Source: Silene latifolia (lineage: Eukaryota; Streptophyta; Magnoliopsida; Caryophyllales; Caryophyllaceae). From it: a DNA stretch of 64,000 bases. Of this stretch, positions 11,717 to 24,109 are shown one piece after another. The stretch is from the NCBI RefSeq assembly GCF_048544455.1, contig NC_133538.1, positions 37,697,469 to 37,761,468 on the forward strand, in the 5' to 3' direction. A program made the translations under genes and the position numbers. Position 1 is the first letter of the stretch. The number at the start of each line of letters is the position of its first letter. The notes below the pieces were generated by a model, which saw only the letters and a program-made list of their open reading frames with translations, ran no database searches and had not been told where the DNA came from.

Positions 11717-12031
11717 TCTATGAACCTATGAATAAAAAAATGTTAATTAAGTTGTTATATTTTTTTCAATATCTAATAAGAAATCTAAATGTATAGTTCA
11801 ATTTCAAAGAAAATGTATCATCACTTACTTGATTTCGGAACCATTTCGGAAAACTTTTGTCATGTGATGCCTAAACATCATCAGAGGATGTGACATCAGG
11901 AAAATTGATTTTGATATGTGCCTCAAATTCCCTATAAGTAGGGAAAGCATGTTTTAGTTATGTATTAATTACCTATAAATTCGATCTAATTTCATAATTA
12001 AAAAACAATTGAGTAATGATAAAGTATTAGC

Positions 12032-14577
12032 TTACTTTTTATAAGTCTCTAAAAAATCTCCACAGTTCCTTAGCACATAAAAATGAGCTTCTTCATACTC
12101 TTTCTCAGTTAAGTACCTTTGTATACATTTCTCGGTTGTAGTTCCCATGTCATCATTGAATAACTCAGGTAACTTAAATTTCAACTGGTCATTGGAATTT
12201 ACACCAACATCTAAGTCTTTTGCTTTTGTGTCAATGTGATCTTCGAAATAAAAAGAACAGAAATTTAAAATTTCCTCTAACAAAAAAGCGTTGCATATTG
12301 AACCCTCCACCCGAGCTTTGTTGCCAATCTTTTTTTTATATGATTAAGAAATCTCTCAAATGGATACATCCATCGATATTAAACAGGTCCTCCAACGTTC
12401 GCTTCATAAGGTAGGTGAAGAGGCAAATGCTCCATAGAATTGAAAAAAGAAGGGGGAAATATCTTCTCTAACTTGCATATTATCTCCGCAATGTTTGACT
12501 CCAGACGTTCCATAGAATCAACTCTAATCGTAGAAGTACACAGGTCTCTAATAAATTGGCTTATCTCTGTTATTGCATTCCAAGGACCTGTCGGGAGCAA
12601 CTCTTTCAAGGCAACGGGGAGTAGTCGTTCCATAAAGACATGACAATCATGACTTTTCATGGAATGTAACACCATCTTTTTATGGTCAACACACCGACTC
12701 AAATCTGAAGCATAACCATCCGGGAATTTTAAATAGCAACCCAGTCACATAGAGCCTTTTTCTCCGCGGTTGATAAAACAAACCTAGATGATGTGGTCCG
12801 TTTATAGCAAAGTTCAGTAAAGTCTTATTTACCCTTAGGGTCAAATTTAGTTTTACCTGGTACATCCATGATGGTGTTGATAAGTTGTTCAAAAAAAATT
12901 TTCTCAATGTGCATAACATCCAAGTTGTGTCGAATCGAAACGTTTTCCGGAGTGAAGTTCCCGAGAATATGCTTTGTTTCCACCAACCTTCATTCTGATC
13001 TTTCAATCTTTTCAATTCTTTATCAGAAGCATCAACTATTTTAGGCAAGTCTTTTACGAATTCCCACACTTCATCACCCGTTAGTTTCGATGCGGCTATG
13101 CGATTCTCAGTTTTTCTGTTTTTAAGAAAATGCTTACAATTGTCGCGGAAAGGATGATCAGGTCTTAAGAACTCACGGTGACAATCAAACCAACAAACAT
13201 TTTTGCTATTTTTAAGCCAAAAAGATCTATGATCATTTTCTGGAAAATAAGGACAGGCACGATATCCACTTGTGGACCAACCAGAAAGCATGCCATATGC
13301 CGGGAAATCGTTGATCGTCCACATTAATGCAGCCTTTAATTGAAAATTTTGTTTCTTAGAGACATCATAGGTGTCCACGCCGGTTTCCCAAAGTTGTTTC
13401 AACTCTTTGATCAACGGTTGGAGAAAACATCTAAATTTGACTTCGGGTTCTTAGGACCGGGAACTAGTACAGATAATAACATAAATTGTCTCTTCATGCA
13501 TAACCAAGGAGGTAAGTTGTACGGAGTCACAATCACGGGCCAACAAGAGTATTTCATCCCAAACTGCCCAAAAGGTTGAAATCCATCCGTACACAAACCT
13601 AGTCTAACATTTCGGGGTTCACTTGCAAAATCTGGATGCTCTCTATCGAAATGCTTCCACGCTTCTCCATCACTTGGATGTGCCATTGTCCCCCTTTCTC
13701 TTAATCGAGAGTTTTTGTAGTGCCAACTCATCTCACCTGCTATGTGTTTGGTTGCATATAGTCGTTGTAACCTTGGCGCAAGCAGGAAATAAGTTATTGG
13801 TTTACATGGAATTCGCCTCCCATTTGAATTCTTTTTACCTTTATACCGAGATGCGCGACACTTTGTACATTCTTCAAGATTAGAATTTTCCTCCCAGAAA
13901 AGCATGCATCCATTGATACATGCATCAATATTTTCATGGGGAAGTTGGAGTCCCTTCAGAACTTTTTTAATCTCATTAAAATTTTGCGCCATTTGATTTT
14001 CCTTTGGAATTATGTCACCAACGAACGACACAAAACCATTAGCGCATCTAAGAGATATGTTGTTCTCACATTTGAGTGATAACAACCTAGCAGCTGCTTG
14101 CAACAAACTCATATCACTTCCCTCAAACACCGGCTGTTCGGCTTGCTCTAACATTTTAAAGAACGAAGAAACTGGGGGGTTCGGGGTTTCATAACGCACT
14201 TCTTCATCGTTAAGGTCATCAGGATTACGTCGATCCTCCAAAATTTGGTCAACAGTATCACGCAATGCATTTTCCACGAACTCACGGTAAGGATTCTCAC
14301 TAGCATTTGTACTAGGTAGTTTCTCACCGTGATATGTTCATACATAATAATTATCGGCGAAACCATACGACCAAAGATGAATATGAACATCTGCTTTCCT
14401 TTTAAAACCTAGGTTTTTGCATTTCTTACACGGACACCTCATTTCACCTAAATTCTTGTACTCACTACTTCCTTCCGCGAATTTAATAAACTCTTTCACC
14501 CCCTCTGCATATGCTTTCTTGGGTTTCTTTTTTTCGTCTAATCTTTCATACATCCACTGCCGTTCTAATCTTTTCAT
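12032..14577 (-). CDS. TNP2-type CACTA transposase (Transpos_assoc, TNP2 and DUF4218 regions), broken
   Basis: On the minus strand the order is as follows. An N-terminal transposase-associated domain runs 14577-14338, with the zinc-binding-like MRCPCKKCKNLGFK and HIHLWSYGF. The TNP2 domain runs 14277-13411 and on into 13414-12686, with HPSDGEAWKHFDREHPDFA, GLCTDGFQPFGQFG, YSCWPVIVTPYNLPPWLC and SGYRACPYFPENDHR. A DUF4218-like part runs 12702-12379 (LPVALKELLPTGPWNAI and EHLPLHLPYEANVGGPV). A last piece runs 12310-12032. Frame changes near 14330, 13412 and 12690 mean the gene is either interrupted by introns or frameshifted; the overlapping frames at 13411-13414 favour frameshifts. The protein cuts at the CACTA ends. 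The copy looks no longer intact. Confidence 0.82.
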
Positions 14578-14697
14578 GTTATTATATATCTACACATTTA
14601 TATATGTCATTAAAAAAGATAATAACCTAACAACAATCAAAATCAAGCATAATACACATTTATGGCCAACATTTTAACCAATATAAATATTGTATTT

Positions 14698-14975
14698 CTT
14701 TGAATTGGGTCCTTATCACTCCAACCTAAACCCATCAATGTACGTTTTAAGTCACTAGCAAACATGTACTTGTGATTTATTAATGAGAAAAAAATTAAAG
14801 AAATTCCCATCCGTTCTCCAAATACACAATATAGAATAAATAATTACTCTACATATGCATTTAGAGAACATTAAAGGAATTTTCACCAAACTCTTTTCTC
14901 ATTAACAAATCACAAGCACATGTTTACTACCTAAGTGACTTAAAACGTACAAAGACAGTCCCAAAACGGGGACTA
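14698..14975. mobile_element. Foldback/long-TIR MITE inside the CACTA
   Basis: About 100 bp at the left (TGTACGTTTTAAGTCACT, then CTTGTGATTTATTAATGAG) reappear inverted at the right (CTCATTAACAAATCACAAG, then AGTGACTTAAAACGTACA). The centre is AT-rich with no reading frame. No clean target duplication was identified, so the class is unknown. Confidence 0.5.
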
Positions 14976-15017
14976 TTCAAAAATTACTCCTACTGAGTAA
15001 TTTTTGAACGGGTACTA

Positions 15018-16358
15018 TGTAACACCCCCATACTCCAAGTGCCTTACCAGGACCACTCAGGTATGAAGATATTACCATCTCGGTTACCCGAGGCATGATA
15101 TTCATAAGACAATAATGAAACTACTTAAATGATATAACTTTAGAGAAAAGTAAAACTGAAACCAAATCCCAAAATACGGGTACAAGTTCTTAAAACCAAC
15201 TGTCTACTGAAATACTGAAATGTCATAAAACTAAAAGACTACAGCAGAAGACTTCTATCGTCACGCGGTGGCACATCCCAGCTATCCCAGGATTTAACTC
15301 AAACTCGCTCAATTCTCGCTCACCATCCCGAATGGATCACCGCAGTTCACAAAACAACAACCGGGGTCAGTACTAATCACACAACTCAATATATCAACAA
15401 TAAGATAAACAGACAGCTTAACCGTCACACACATACAATCACACCAATCCCAACAATCTCAATCATCGACTGTCCACTGGACCAGCCCTGCTAGTGGGGG
15501 ACCGCAGCCGTTCCCACCTAAGCCCCGCTCATCATACCGAGCGATAACCCTGCTCATTAATGTGCACATCCCCTTCCGTGGCGGGTTCCACGAAGGGCGA
15601 AAATAGGGCGTGAAGCCACTCCCGCAAGTGACTCCACTCAGCCGAGAACGCATCTCGAGAACCACAGACAAACAATCACAATCACAGCCGTCACAACACA
15701 ATTACTATATCAAACAATCAATCTCAACACATCAACAATCATCCCATTATAGGACTAATACTTGAGTAGGAAATCCTACCCGGAAAGCACAACTATCGAC
15801 GGTCTCTACAATTTTGTATAAAAGCTTCTTCTACAAAACCTCCTCCTATCATACAACATACAAATGCTACCAAATCACAAACTACTCAAAAACCCCCAAA
15901 TCCCTAGATTAGGGTTTAACCAACTTAAAGGAAAGACAATAAAAAGGGTACATAGATCTTACCCTCGACGCAAGGATCTCAACGGTATAACCAACGATGA
16001 AAACCGACCTTCTAAACTCCGGGATTTGATAACAATGCGATTAAGATGATGAACGTATTTCCTTTCTCTCTTTGACAGTAAATTAGGTTTTGCAAAAGTG
16101 TTTAGAATGATGACGGAAAAAGTTATATATCTTAATCGCATAATTAACAAAACCCGAGAAAAACTCCCCGTAAACCGGCTACTCGATCGAGTATCTAAGG
16201 TACTCGATCGAGTACCCCCTTACTCGATCGAGTATCCTAGTTACTCGATCGAGTACCCAACAGGTCAGAAACTATTCTAAAACGCAACTCACCCTTACTC
16301 GACAGAGTAAGGCCTACTCGATAGAGTACCCAAAGACTCATAAATACGGAGTATTACT
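15018..16358 (-). repeat. 3' LTR of chromovirus 2
   Basis: A 1341-bp LTR matching 21997-23339. The final base at 16358 is T instead of A, so the usual ...TTACA end reads TTACT. It carries four CGATCG palindromes from about 16181 and two decayed copies. Confidence 0.92.
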
Positions 16359-16581
16359 GTCTTCCTTCTTTAAAAAGAACTCCGTCCCCGAAGTTCAAAC
16401 CACAACTAAACAAAGGTACTCCCACCACACTTCCGACTCAACAACCAAGACAAAACTCAACATGAAACATGTTACTAACCCAACACATCCCGACAAACAT
16501 ACCGACACGACATACAAAAAGGGGTATAAAACTCCAAAAAACTCTTCGCGATCATCTCCTACCCCCCTAAAAGAAACAAGG

Positions 16582-17646
16582 TTACGTCCCCGTAACCATA
16601 CATACCTGATCAAAAAGAAAAGGGTAACGCTCTTTCATAGCTTCCTCTGGCACCCATGTAGCTTCCTCAGTCTCGTGGATAGACTAAAGTATCTTAAGCA
16701 AAACTGTCTCACCACTCCTAGTCTTCCTAACCTTTCGGTTAAGAATCTGCTTAGGCACCTCAAGATATGATAAGGACTCATCTAGCTCTAAGTTCTCTGC
16801 CTCTAACACATGTGACGGATCCCTCACATACTTCCGCAGCTGCGATACATGAAACACATTATGCACTCTCTCTAGCGCAGCTGGTAAAGCCAGACGATAT
16901 GCAACTTCCCCAACTCGCTCTAAGATCTCATAAGGCCCAATAAAATTCAGACTTAACTTGCCTTTCTTCCCAAATATCATAACCCCACGCATAGGAGACA
17001 CTTTCAAAAGAACCTTGTCCCCAACCTGAAACTCTATATCTTGGCGATGTAGATCTGCATAACTCTTTTGCCTATCCTGAGCTGCTCTCATCCGTTCCCT
17101 GATCATCTTAATCTGTTCCACCATCTCATGCACCATCTCTGGTCCTAAAACCACTGCCTCTGCACTATCGTCCCAACAAATCGGACTCCTACATCTCCTC
17201 CCATACAAAGCCTCAAACGGTGCCATACCAATACTAGTGTGATAATTGTTGTTGTAAGAAAACTCTATCAAGTCCAACCTCTGTTCCCAGCTACCACCAA
17301 AATCCATGACACAAGCTCGTAGCATATCCTCAAGTGTTTTGATTGTTCTCTCAGTCTGTCCGTCTGTCGCAAGATGAAATGTTGTACTCATCTTCAAAGT
17401 TGTTCCCAACGATTCCTGCAACTCTTTCCAAAACCTTGATATAAATCTCGCATCTCTATCAGACACTATGTCCTTAGGGACTCCATGTAACTTAAGCACG
17501 TTCTTTCGATAGGCCATAGCCAATTGTGCTTTAGTCCATGTATCTTTCATTGGAACAAAGTGAGCTGACTTGGTCAGTCGATCCACTATTACCCAAATCA
17601 TGTTGTTACCTTGTTGACTCTTTGGCAAACCCACGATAAAATCCAT
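16582..17646 (-). pseudogene. Integrase core and chromodomain of chromovirus 2
   Basis: The frame from 17646 (MDFIVGLPKSQQGN) contains the three acidic positions of the integrase core: the first aspartate near the start, DIVSDRDARF, and GQTERTIKTLEDML. It runs through the C-terminal domain (IGPYEILERVGEVAYRLALP) into a chromodomain (LNRKVRKTRSGETVLLKIL). A TAG at 16684-16686 replaces the TGG seen in chromovirus 1. The frame then continues open (EEATWVPEEAM...FDQVCMVTGT) to a TAA at 16582-16584. Apart from this nonsense change the chromodomain looks conserved. In this clade chromodomains guide integration into heterochromatin. Confidence 0.9.
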
Positions 17647-17706
17647 GGAAATGGATTCCCACTTCCACTCAGGTACCGTTAAAGACTGAATCTTACCTTG
17701 TGGTTG

Positions 17707-19212
17707 TCACTGTTCCCTTTTAACTCTCTGGCATGTCAAACAACGGGCCACAAACTCAGCTGTCTCTTTCTTCATCCCAGGCCACCAAAACGTATTCTTT
17801 AAATCCTTGTACAACTTATCTCCACCTGGATGAACTGAATATGGTGTGCAATGTGCCTCTGTCATGATAGTCTTTTTCAACTCCTCATCATTAGGAACAC
17901 ACCACCTACCATCAAACCTCAAACTACCGTCTGTATGAATAGAAAATTGGGACACTGTCCCTTTCTCTACTCCAGCTCTCCACTCAATCATCTTAGGATC
18001 CAACGCCTGCTTACCACGAATGTCATCATAAAACTCAAGCTGTACTGTCAAAACACCCATGGCATCTCCTTTCTGCATCATATGTATCCCAAACCTCGCT
18101 ACCTCATCTCTCAGCTTCATCAAAGATAGAGCTGTACACAAAGAATGTACACTCTTCCTACTCAAAGCATCAGCAACTACATTGGCCTTCCCTTCACGGT
18201 AGATAATTTCCATGTCATAATCGCCAATCAGCTCCATCCACCTCCTCTGTCTCATGTTCAACTCCTTTTGAGTGAAGATGTACTTGAGACTCTTGTGATC
18301 AGAAAATACCTTAAAGATTGCTCCATAAAGGTAATGTCTCCAAATCTTGAGAGCAAACACCATTGCACCCAACTCCAGATCATGAGTAGGGTAGTTCTCC
18401 TCATAAGGCTTCAATTGCCTAGAAGCATAGGCAATCACCTTACCGTTCTGCATCAACACACATCCCAACCCATTCTTTGAGGCATCTGTATAAACCTCAA
18501 AGTTCTCAATCCCCTCAGGTAATGCTAAGATAGGAGCTGTTGTCAAACGCTCCTTTAATGTTTGGAACGCCGTCTCACAACTCTTATCCCAACTAAACAT
18601 GTTCTCTTTCCTCGTCAACGCTGTCATAGGTCTAGCTATCTTGGAGAAATCTTTCACGAACCGTCTGTAGTATCCAGCTAAACCCAAGAAACTTCTGATC
18701 TCAGTAACATTCTTTGGTGCTTCCCATTTTGTCACTGCTTCAATCTTTGCCGGATCCACAGCTACTCCATCTTTAGAGATCACATGCCCCAGAAAAGCAA
18801 CCTTCTCTAACCAGAACTCACACTTGGATAGCTTATCATATAGCTCATGCTCCCTCAAAGTCTGCAACACAACCCTTAGATGCTCCTCATGCTCCTCCTT
18901 AGTCTTGGAGTAGACTAAGATATCATCGATAAACACCACTACAAACTTGTCCAAAAACTGTCTAAAGATCCTATTCATCAAATCCATAAACACTGCCGGT
19001 GCATTAGACAACCCAAACGGCATCACCACATACTCATAATGGCCATACCTCGGCGTGAAAGCTGTCTTTGGTATGTCCACCTCTCTAATCTTCACTTGAT
19101 GGTACCCCGATCTCAAATCAATCTTAGAAAAGACTGATGCACCACTCAACTGATCAAACAAGTCATCTATCCTTGGCAAAGGATACTTGTTCATTACTGT
19201 CACTCGGTTCAA
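17707..19212 (-). pseudogene. Reverse transcriptase, RNase H and integrase zinc finger of chromovirus 2
   Basis: From the N terminus: RT motifs [51 protein letters not shown] and the catalytic [15 protein letters not shown]; RNase H with [15 protein letters not shown] and [18 protein letters not shown]; and the integrase HHCC finger ([15 protein letters not shown], then [11 protein letters not shown]). The catalytic aspartate pair FIDD is intact. The frame ends at a TGA where chromovirus 1 has CGA (17705 region), a CpG-type change. At its start a 2-bp deletion near 19215 separates it from the protease frame. It is otherwise open, so it is the best reference copy of this family here. Confidence 0.92.
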
Positions 19213-19936
19213 CTCTATAGTCTAAGCACAACCTCAAACTCCCATCCTTCTTCTTCATAAAAAGAACTGGTGCTCCCCACGGCGATACACTAGGTCTAAT
19301 GTATCCCTTCTCTATCAGATCATCCAACTGCTTCCTAAGCTCCTCCATCTCCTTAGGACCCATACGGTACGGTGCCTTAGAGATTGGCCCCGTCCCTGGT
19401 CTCAACTCTACTGTGAAATTTATCTCTCTTCTCGGCGGCAACCCCGGAATCTCTTTCGGAAACACATCCTCAAACTCTCCCACCACTGGTATCTGATCAA
19501 CCGTCGGACCCTCGATCCGGTCATCTCTCACATGGCACAATATCAAAGGACATCCTCTCCTCAGATATGACTTCAAAGTAACAGCAGCAATCAACTTAAC
19601 TTTGGGTTTGACTAGAAACCCACGATAAGACACACTAACGCCCTTACGACCTCTTAAAGACACTTTCTTTTGATGACAGTATATCTTAGCTTTATACTTT
19701 CCCAGCCAATCCATCCCAACTATCATCTCAAAACCGTCAAAAGGAAACTCTAGCAAGTCTACAGGGAAAACAACTTGCCCAACTATCATAGGTACATCCC
19801 TATATAACCTCCCACAAGATACAGACTCACCCGAAGGTATAAAAACTTGCTCACTAACAGACTCATACACCCTCAAACCCAACCGTTTAACATGACTCGA
19901 AGATACAAACGACTGAGAAGCCCCCAAATCAAACAA
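19163..19936 (-). pseudogene. Aspartic protease and start of reverse transcriptase, chromovirus 2
   Basis: The retropepsin active-site motif is near the start ([20 protein letters not shown]). It is followed by the flap region and [20 protein letters not shown]. The linker to RT has [20 protein letters not shown] and the first RT motif [20 protein letters not shown]. After [11 protein letters not shown] the frame is lost to the 2-bp deletion. It overlaps the end of gag by 64 bp in another frame. In this family that overlap may be a further lesion or a true gag-pol frameshift; from one copy I cannot tell which. Confidence 0.88.
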
Positions 19937-21164
19937 AACAAAGGTATGAATACCATTAACAAGAAAAGTACCAGTGATAACGTGTGCATCATCTTGACCG
20001 CTTTCTTCTCCATCATGAACGACTTTCCATTGGTCTTCCGTCCACCTCCTGACAAGATCTTGGGCGACGTGATCGGCTTAGCACCCGACCCTTGATTGTT
20101 GTTGTTGTTCGTTGGTGGTTTCTGATAAGAATTACCACCGTTGCGGTTGCCTCCACTCTGGTAGCTCTGACTTCCCCGGTTTGACCACGACCCAGCCAGT
20201 CTATTGCTTGCGTAGCTCTGCGCAGGTCTCTGGAAAGTTCCCGGTGCACTTGTGCACTCATGTCTCTTGTGGCCTACACTACCACAACTAAAGCAGGTCG
20301 TTCCCCAACTACTACTACCACCTCCACGGCCACGCCCAAAGGAAGCCCCAGCACTGAACCCTGACCCAGAAGAAAACCCTCTAGACTGATTGTGGTTGCC
20401 TTTCTTGTGACTAGATTGGCCACCACCCTCGCTCTCAGACTTCCTTTTCTCACCACCTAACCTCTCCTGAGCCATCTCCACCAACCTCTCAGCTCTCCCA
20501 GCCCTCTCATAAGCTTCCTTAACATCAGTAAGGATTCCCACGAGTAACTTATCCATAATCTTAGGGGTCAACCCCCTCTCAAACATCAGCGTCAGGTTCT
20601 CCTCACTCAAACCCATATCCTCAGCATACCTAGACTTCTCATTGAACTGCCTGTAGTACTCGGCCACAGACGTCTCAGCGGTCATCTTAAAACTGTCAAA
20701 CTCTTCTCTCAACTTACTCCTCACATGCTCTGGTACAAACTCTTTTCTCATAGCCCTACGAAACTCTTCCCAAGGTATAGCAGGTAAACCTTGGTTCGCA
20801 TATAGCTCCTTAGCACTCACTTTCACCGTATCCCACCACTTACCAGCTGCCTCCCTCAGATAGAACGCACTGTTCCACTCTCATCTCATCGGACAAGAAC
20901 CAAATCTAATATGTTCTCCATCTCTCTAAGCCAGCTATCAAGAAGGTTTGGCTCCCCAACCCCCTTATACTCTTTCGGGTTAAACCTCGCTATATAGAGG
21001 CTGATTTTAGAGTGATCAACATCTTTCTCCTTATCCTTATCCTTATCTTTCCCCACAGTCTTTAAAGCCTCAGTAAGAGCATCCTGATGCTCCAACATCT
21101 TAATGATGTCATCTATGTTCATAAGCTCAGCTCTCGTATACAACGCATTCTTCTTGGGCGGCAT
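19873..21164 (-). pseudogene. Gag of chromovirus 2 with CCHC zinc knuckle
   Basis: Gag starts at ATG 21164 (MPPKKNALYTRAELM). The first frame contains LYIARFNPKEYKGVGEPNL and stops at 20886 after small deletions near 20880-20900. It resumes at 20826 with the capsid helices (EEFRRAMRKEFVPEHVRSK, FKMTAETSVAEYYRQFNEK, LMFERGLTPKIMDKLLVG). A Gly/Ser/Asn-rich region follows, and a CCHC knuckle (CFSCGSVGHKRHEC) binds packaged RNA. Compared with chromovirus 1, the break lies in the WHREMENILDLVHCPDEMRV region. Confidence 0.9.
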
Positions 21165-21245
21165 CTTGAAACTATATCAGAAAAAGGGGTGGATATAAAC
21201 TTACGCGCCAAAACCTCAAAACACGAAAATAAGCTGCCCAGACCC

Positions 21246-21512
21246 TACTCGATCGAGTGTCTAAACCTACTCGATCGAGTTACAGGCTACTCGATCGAGT
21301 GCCCACTATACTCGATCGAGTGCCCCGACTTCAGACTCAAAACAGACCTTCTGATCTCTAACATACTCGACCGAGTAGTTAGGCTACTCGATCGAGTGAC
21401 CCCCTACTCGATCTAGTGCCCGAGGTACTCGATCGAGTGCCCAAAAACACGATTCTGGACTCAAAATCGTCAAAAACCCACCCGATCAAGTCAGCCCCAC
21501 TCGATCGAGTCA
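21246..21512. repeat. CGATCG palindrome array in the chromovirus 2 leader
   Basis: Cores at 21250, 21272, 21292 and 21313 (spacing 22, 20, 21) and at 21368, 21389, 21409 and 21430 (21, 20, 21), then further copies to about 21510. Two carry single changes (CGACCG, CGATCT). The array lies in the untranslated leader between primer site and gag start. Confidence 0.9.
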
Positions 21513-21982
21513 TGCTAACTCAAAAACGCTACCCGCATGCTATGTCATATTCTAACATGCTTAAAACTTTATAAAACCAACGTTATATCATAACTAAGCA
21601 TATAATGCTACGCATCTTTTCATACGATCTACGAAATTATTATATCATGTTATTAAACGCCACATTGTAAACATCCATCATGTTTCTCATTCTAACAACC
21701 GTTCTACATATATCATCAACCTTTCTTTCACATTCTCAACTTTCTACTTCAAACATCCAACAATTACACACACTTCATCACATTCACACACAAGCTAACC
21801 AAACAACACACATGACCTGTACATACACCCCTCATATGACCGGTTCAAAATTGTAGGGCGAGTTTGCGACTTCAGGACGTCTCCCAAGCCTTTGCATTAG
21901 CTCCTACAACCTTTACCCCGGGTTCAATTTAATTGACTCCCTATGTTCATTAGATTCATTGGTTACAGGTTTCAGGATCGTC

Positions 21983-21994
21983 GCTCTGATACCA
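21983..21994 (-). promoter_or_regulatory. Primer binding site, initiator tRNA-Met type
   Basis: On the minus strand TGGTATCAGAGC follows the 5' LTR end after a 2-base gap. It matches the 3' end of plant initiator tRNA-Met, the usual primer of Tekay/Del elements. Confidence 0.88.
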
Positions 21995-21996
21995 TT

Positions 21997-23339
21997 TGTA
22001 ACACCCCCATACTCCAAGTGCCTTACCAGGACCACTCAGGTATGAAGATATTACCATCTCGGTTACCCGAGGCATGATATTCATAAGACAATAACGAAAC
22101 AACTTAAATGATATAACTTTAGTGAAAAGTACAACTGAAACCAAATCCCAAAATACGGGTACAAGTTCTTAAAACCAATCTGTCTCTTTGAAATACTTTG
22201 AAATGTCATAAAACTAAAACACTACAAATGGAAGACTTCTATCGTCGGACGGTGGCACATCCCACTATCCCAAGACTCAACTCAAACTCGCTCAATTCTT
22301 GCTCACCATCCCCGAATGGATCACCGCAGTTTACAAAACAACAACCGGGTCGATACTAATCACACAACTCAATATATCAACAATAAGATAAACAGATGCC
22401 TTAACCGTCACACACACACAATCATACCAATCCCAACAATCTCAATCACCGATCGTCCACTAGAGCGACCACACGCTGTGGGGACCCCAACCGTTCCCAC
22501 CTAAGCCCCGCTCATCATACCGAGCGATAACCCTGCTCATTAATGTGCACATCCCCTTCCGTGGCGGGTTCCACGAAGGGCGAAACTAGGGCGTGAAGCC
22601 ACTCCCGCAAGTGACTCCACTCAGCCGAAACGCATCTCGAGAACCACACACAAACAATCACAATCACAGCCGTCACAACACAATTACTATATCAAACAAT
22701 CAATCTCAACACATCAACTATCATCCCATTATGGGACTAATACGAGTAGAAATCCTGCACGGAAAGCACAACTATCGGACGGTCACTACAAATTTGTATC
22801 AAAAAGCTTCTTCTACGAAACCTCCTCCTATCATACAACATACAAATGCTACCAAATCACAAACTACTCAAAAACCCCAAAATCCCTAGATTAGGGTTTA
22901 ACCAACTTAAAGGAAAGACAATAAAAAGGGTACATAGATCTTACCCTCGACGCAAGGATCTCAACGGTATAACCAACGATGAAAACCGACCTTCCAAATC
23001 CGGGATTTGCTAACAATGCGATTAAGATGATGAACGTACTTGCTTTCTCTCTTTGACATTAAATTAGGTTTTGCAAAAGTGTTTAGAATGATGACGGAAA
23101 AGGTTATATATCTTAATCGCATAATTAACAAAACCCGAGAAAAACTCCCCGTAAACCGGCTACTCGATCGAGTATCTAAGGTACTCGATCGAGTACCCCC
23201 TTACTCGATCGAGTATCTTAGTTACTCGATCGAGTACCCAACAGGTCAGAAACTATTCTAAAACGCAACTCACCCTTACTCGACAGAGTAAGGCCTACTC
23301 GATAGAGTACCCAAAGACTCATAAATACGGAGTATTACA
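21997..23339 (-). repeat. 5' LTR of chromovirus 2
   Basis: A 1343-bp LTR with TGTAACACC...GTATTACA ends. It carries the four-copy CGATCG array at about 23162-23236. TACTA at 23340-23344 is the right target duplication. Confidence 0.92.
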
Positions 23340-23344
23340 TACTA

Positions 23345-23757
23345 GGTCAATATGAACAATAATTTTAACAATATTAAAAACAAAACATACAACAATGACT
23401 ACTTTTTCAATTAACATAAACTAACATGATTTACTTTTCATTTTACATATCTAGTCTAATTCATAACTATTCTAATTAACATTTAACAATAATCTAATTT
23501 TTAACAATAAAATTAAATATCTATCTTAAGTCAACATGCATACATTAAAAAAATATATATAACTAATAATCTAAATTAACAACATACATCTGTCACAACA
23601 TTGGCTTCTATCCTAAGTCAACATGCATCAACACCAACCCTTTTTCAACAACAATTAAAAACAATAACTTAATTAAACTAATTAAAAAAATTAAAAGGAG
23701 TAATACCTAATTAACTTGACAAAAAAAATGAAAAAGAAGGGGCAGTGGAGGCGGACG
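23345..23757 (-). other. AT-rich 5' part of the CACTA, no gene seen
   Basis: The CACTA sequence resumes after the TACTA duplication. It is rich in short A/T words and lies upstream of the transposase genes. It probably holds intron or leader sequence; no reading frame is supported. Confidence 0.5.
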
Positions 23758-23838
23758 TGGGGGCTGGCGGCGGGCGGCGGGCGGCGGGCGGCGGACGACG
23801 GCTGGCGGCGGGCGGCGGGCGACGGCTGGCGGCGGGCT
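23758..23838. repeat. GGC-rich minisatellite (GGCGGGC units) near the CACTA 5' end
   Basis: A run of GGCGGGCGGC and GGCTGGCGGC units in an AT-rich setting, followed by GGTGGTGGTG repeats at about 23950-24005. In the minus-strand transcription direction this is 5' of the transposase genes, as in other CACTA elements with a GC-rich leader. Confidence 0.75.
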
Positions 23839-24109
23839 GGACAAAAAAAAGGAAAATAAGAAAAGGAGAAGGAAAAGGATGAAGGAGAAGGAAAAAGATA
23901 AAGGAAAGAGGAAAAAAAGATAAAGTTAATTACCTTATAGCGATGGCAACGGCGTGGTGGTGTTGGTGGTGGTGGCGCCGGAAGTGGAGGAAGGTGGTGG
24001 TGGTGTCGGGTTTTAAGGAGGTTAGGGTTGACGATTTTTAATTGATTTGGGGGAAATTTGGTAAAGTGAGGGGAAAGTGTTCCCGTGTCTCAGTTTATAA
24101 GGGCATCTG

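Larger units (their letters stand above)
15018..23339 (-). mobile_element. Tekay/Del-like chromovirus 2 (innermost layer)
   Basis: A minus-strand 8.3-kb LTR retrotransposon flanked by the 5-bp duplication TACTA (15013-15017 and 23340-23344), inserted in the CACTA. It has two LTRs (21997-23339 and 15018-16358), an initiator-tRNA-Met primer site, gag with a zinc knuckle, protease, reverse transcriptase, RNase H, integrase and a chromodomain. It belongs to the same family and lies in the same orientation as chromovirus 1, two layers further out. Its frames are broken by small lesions only, so it is the best-preserved copy in the window. Confidence 0.93.

Noticed and set aside
21246..21512. Regularly spaced palindromes resembling a CRISPR array
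   Set aside because: The DNA is eukaryotic, intervals are only 8-20 bp and often similar between arrays, and the arrays sit inside retrotransposon leaders and LTRs.
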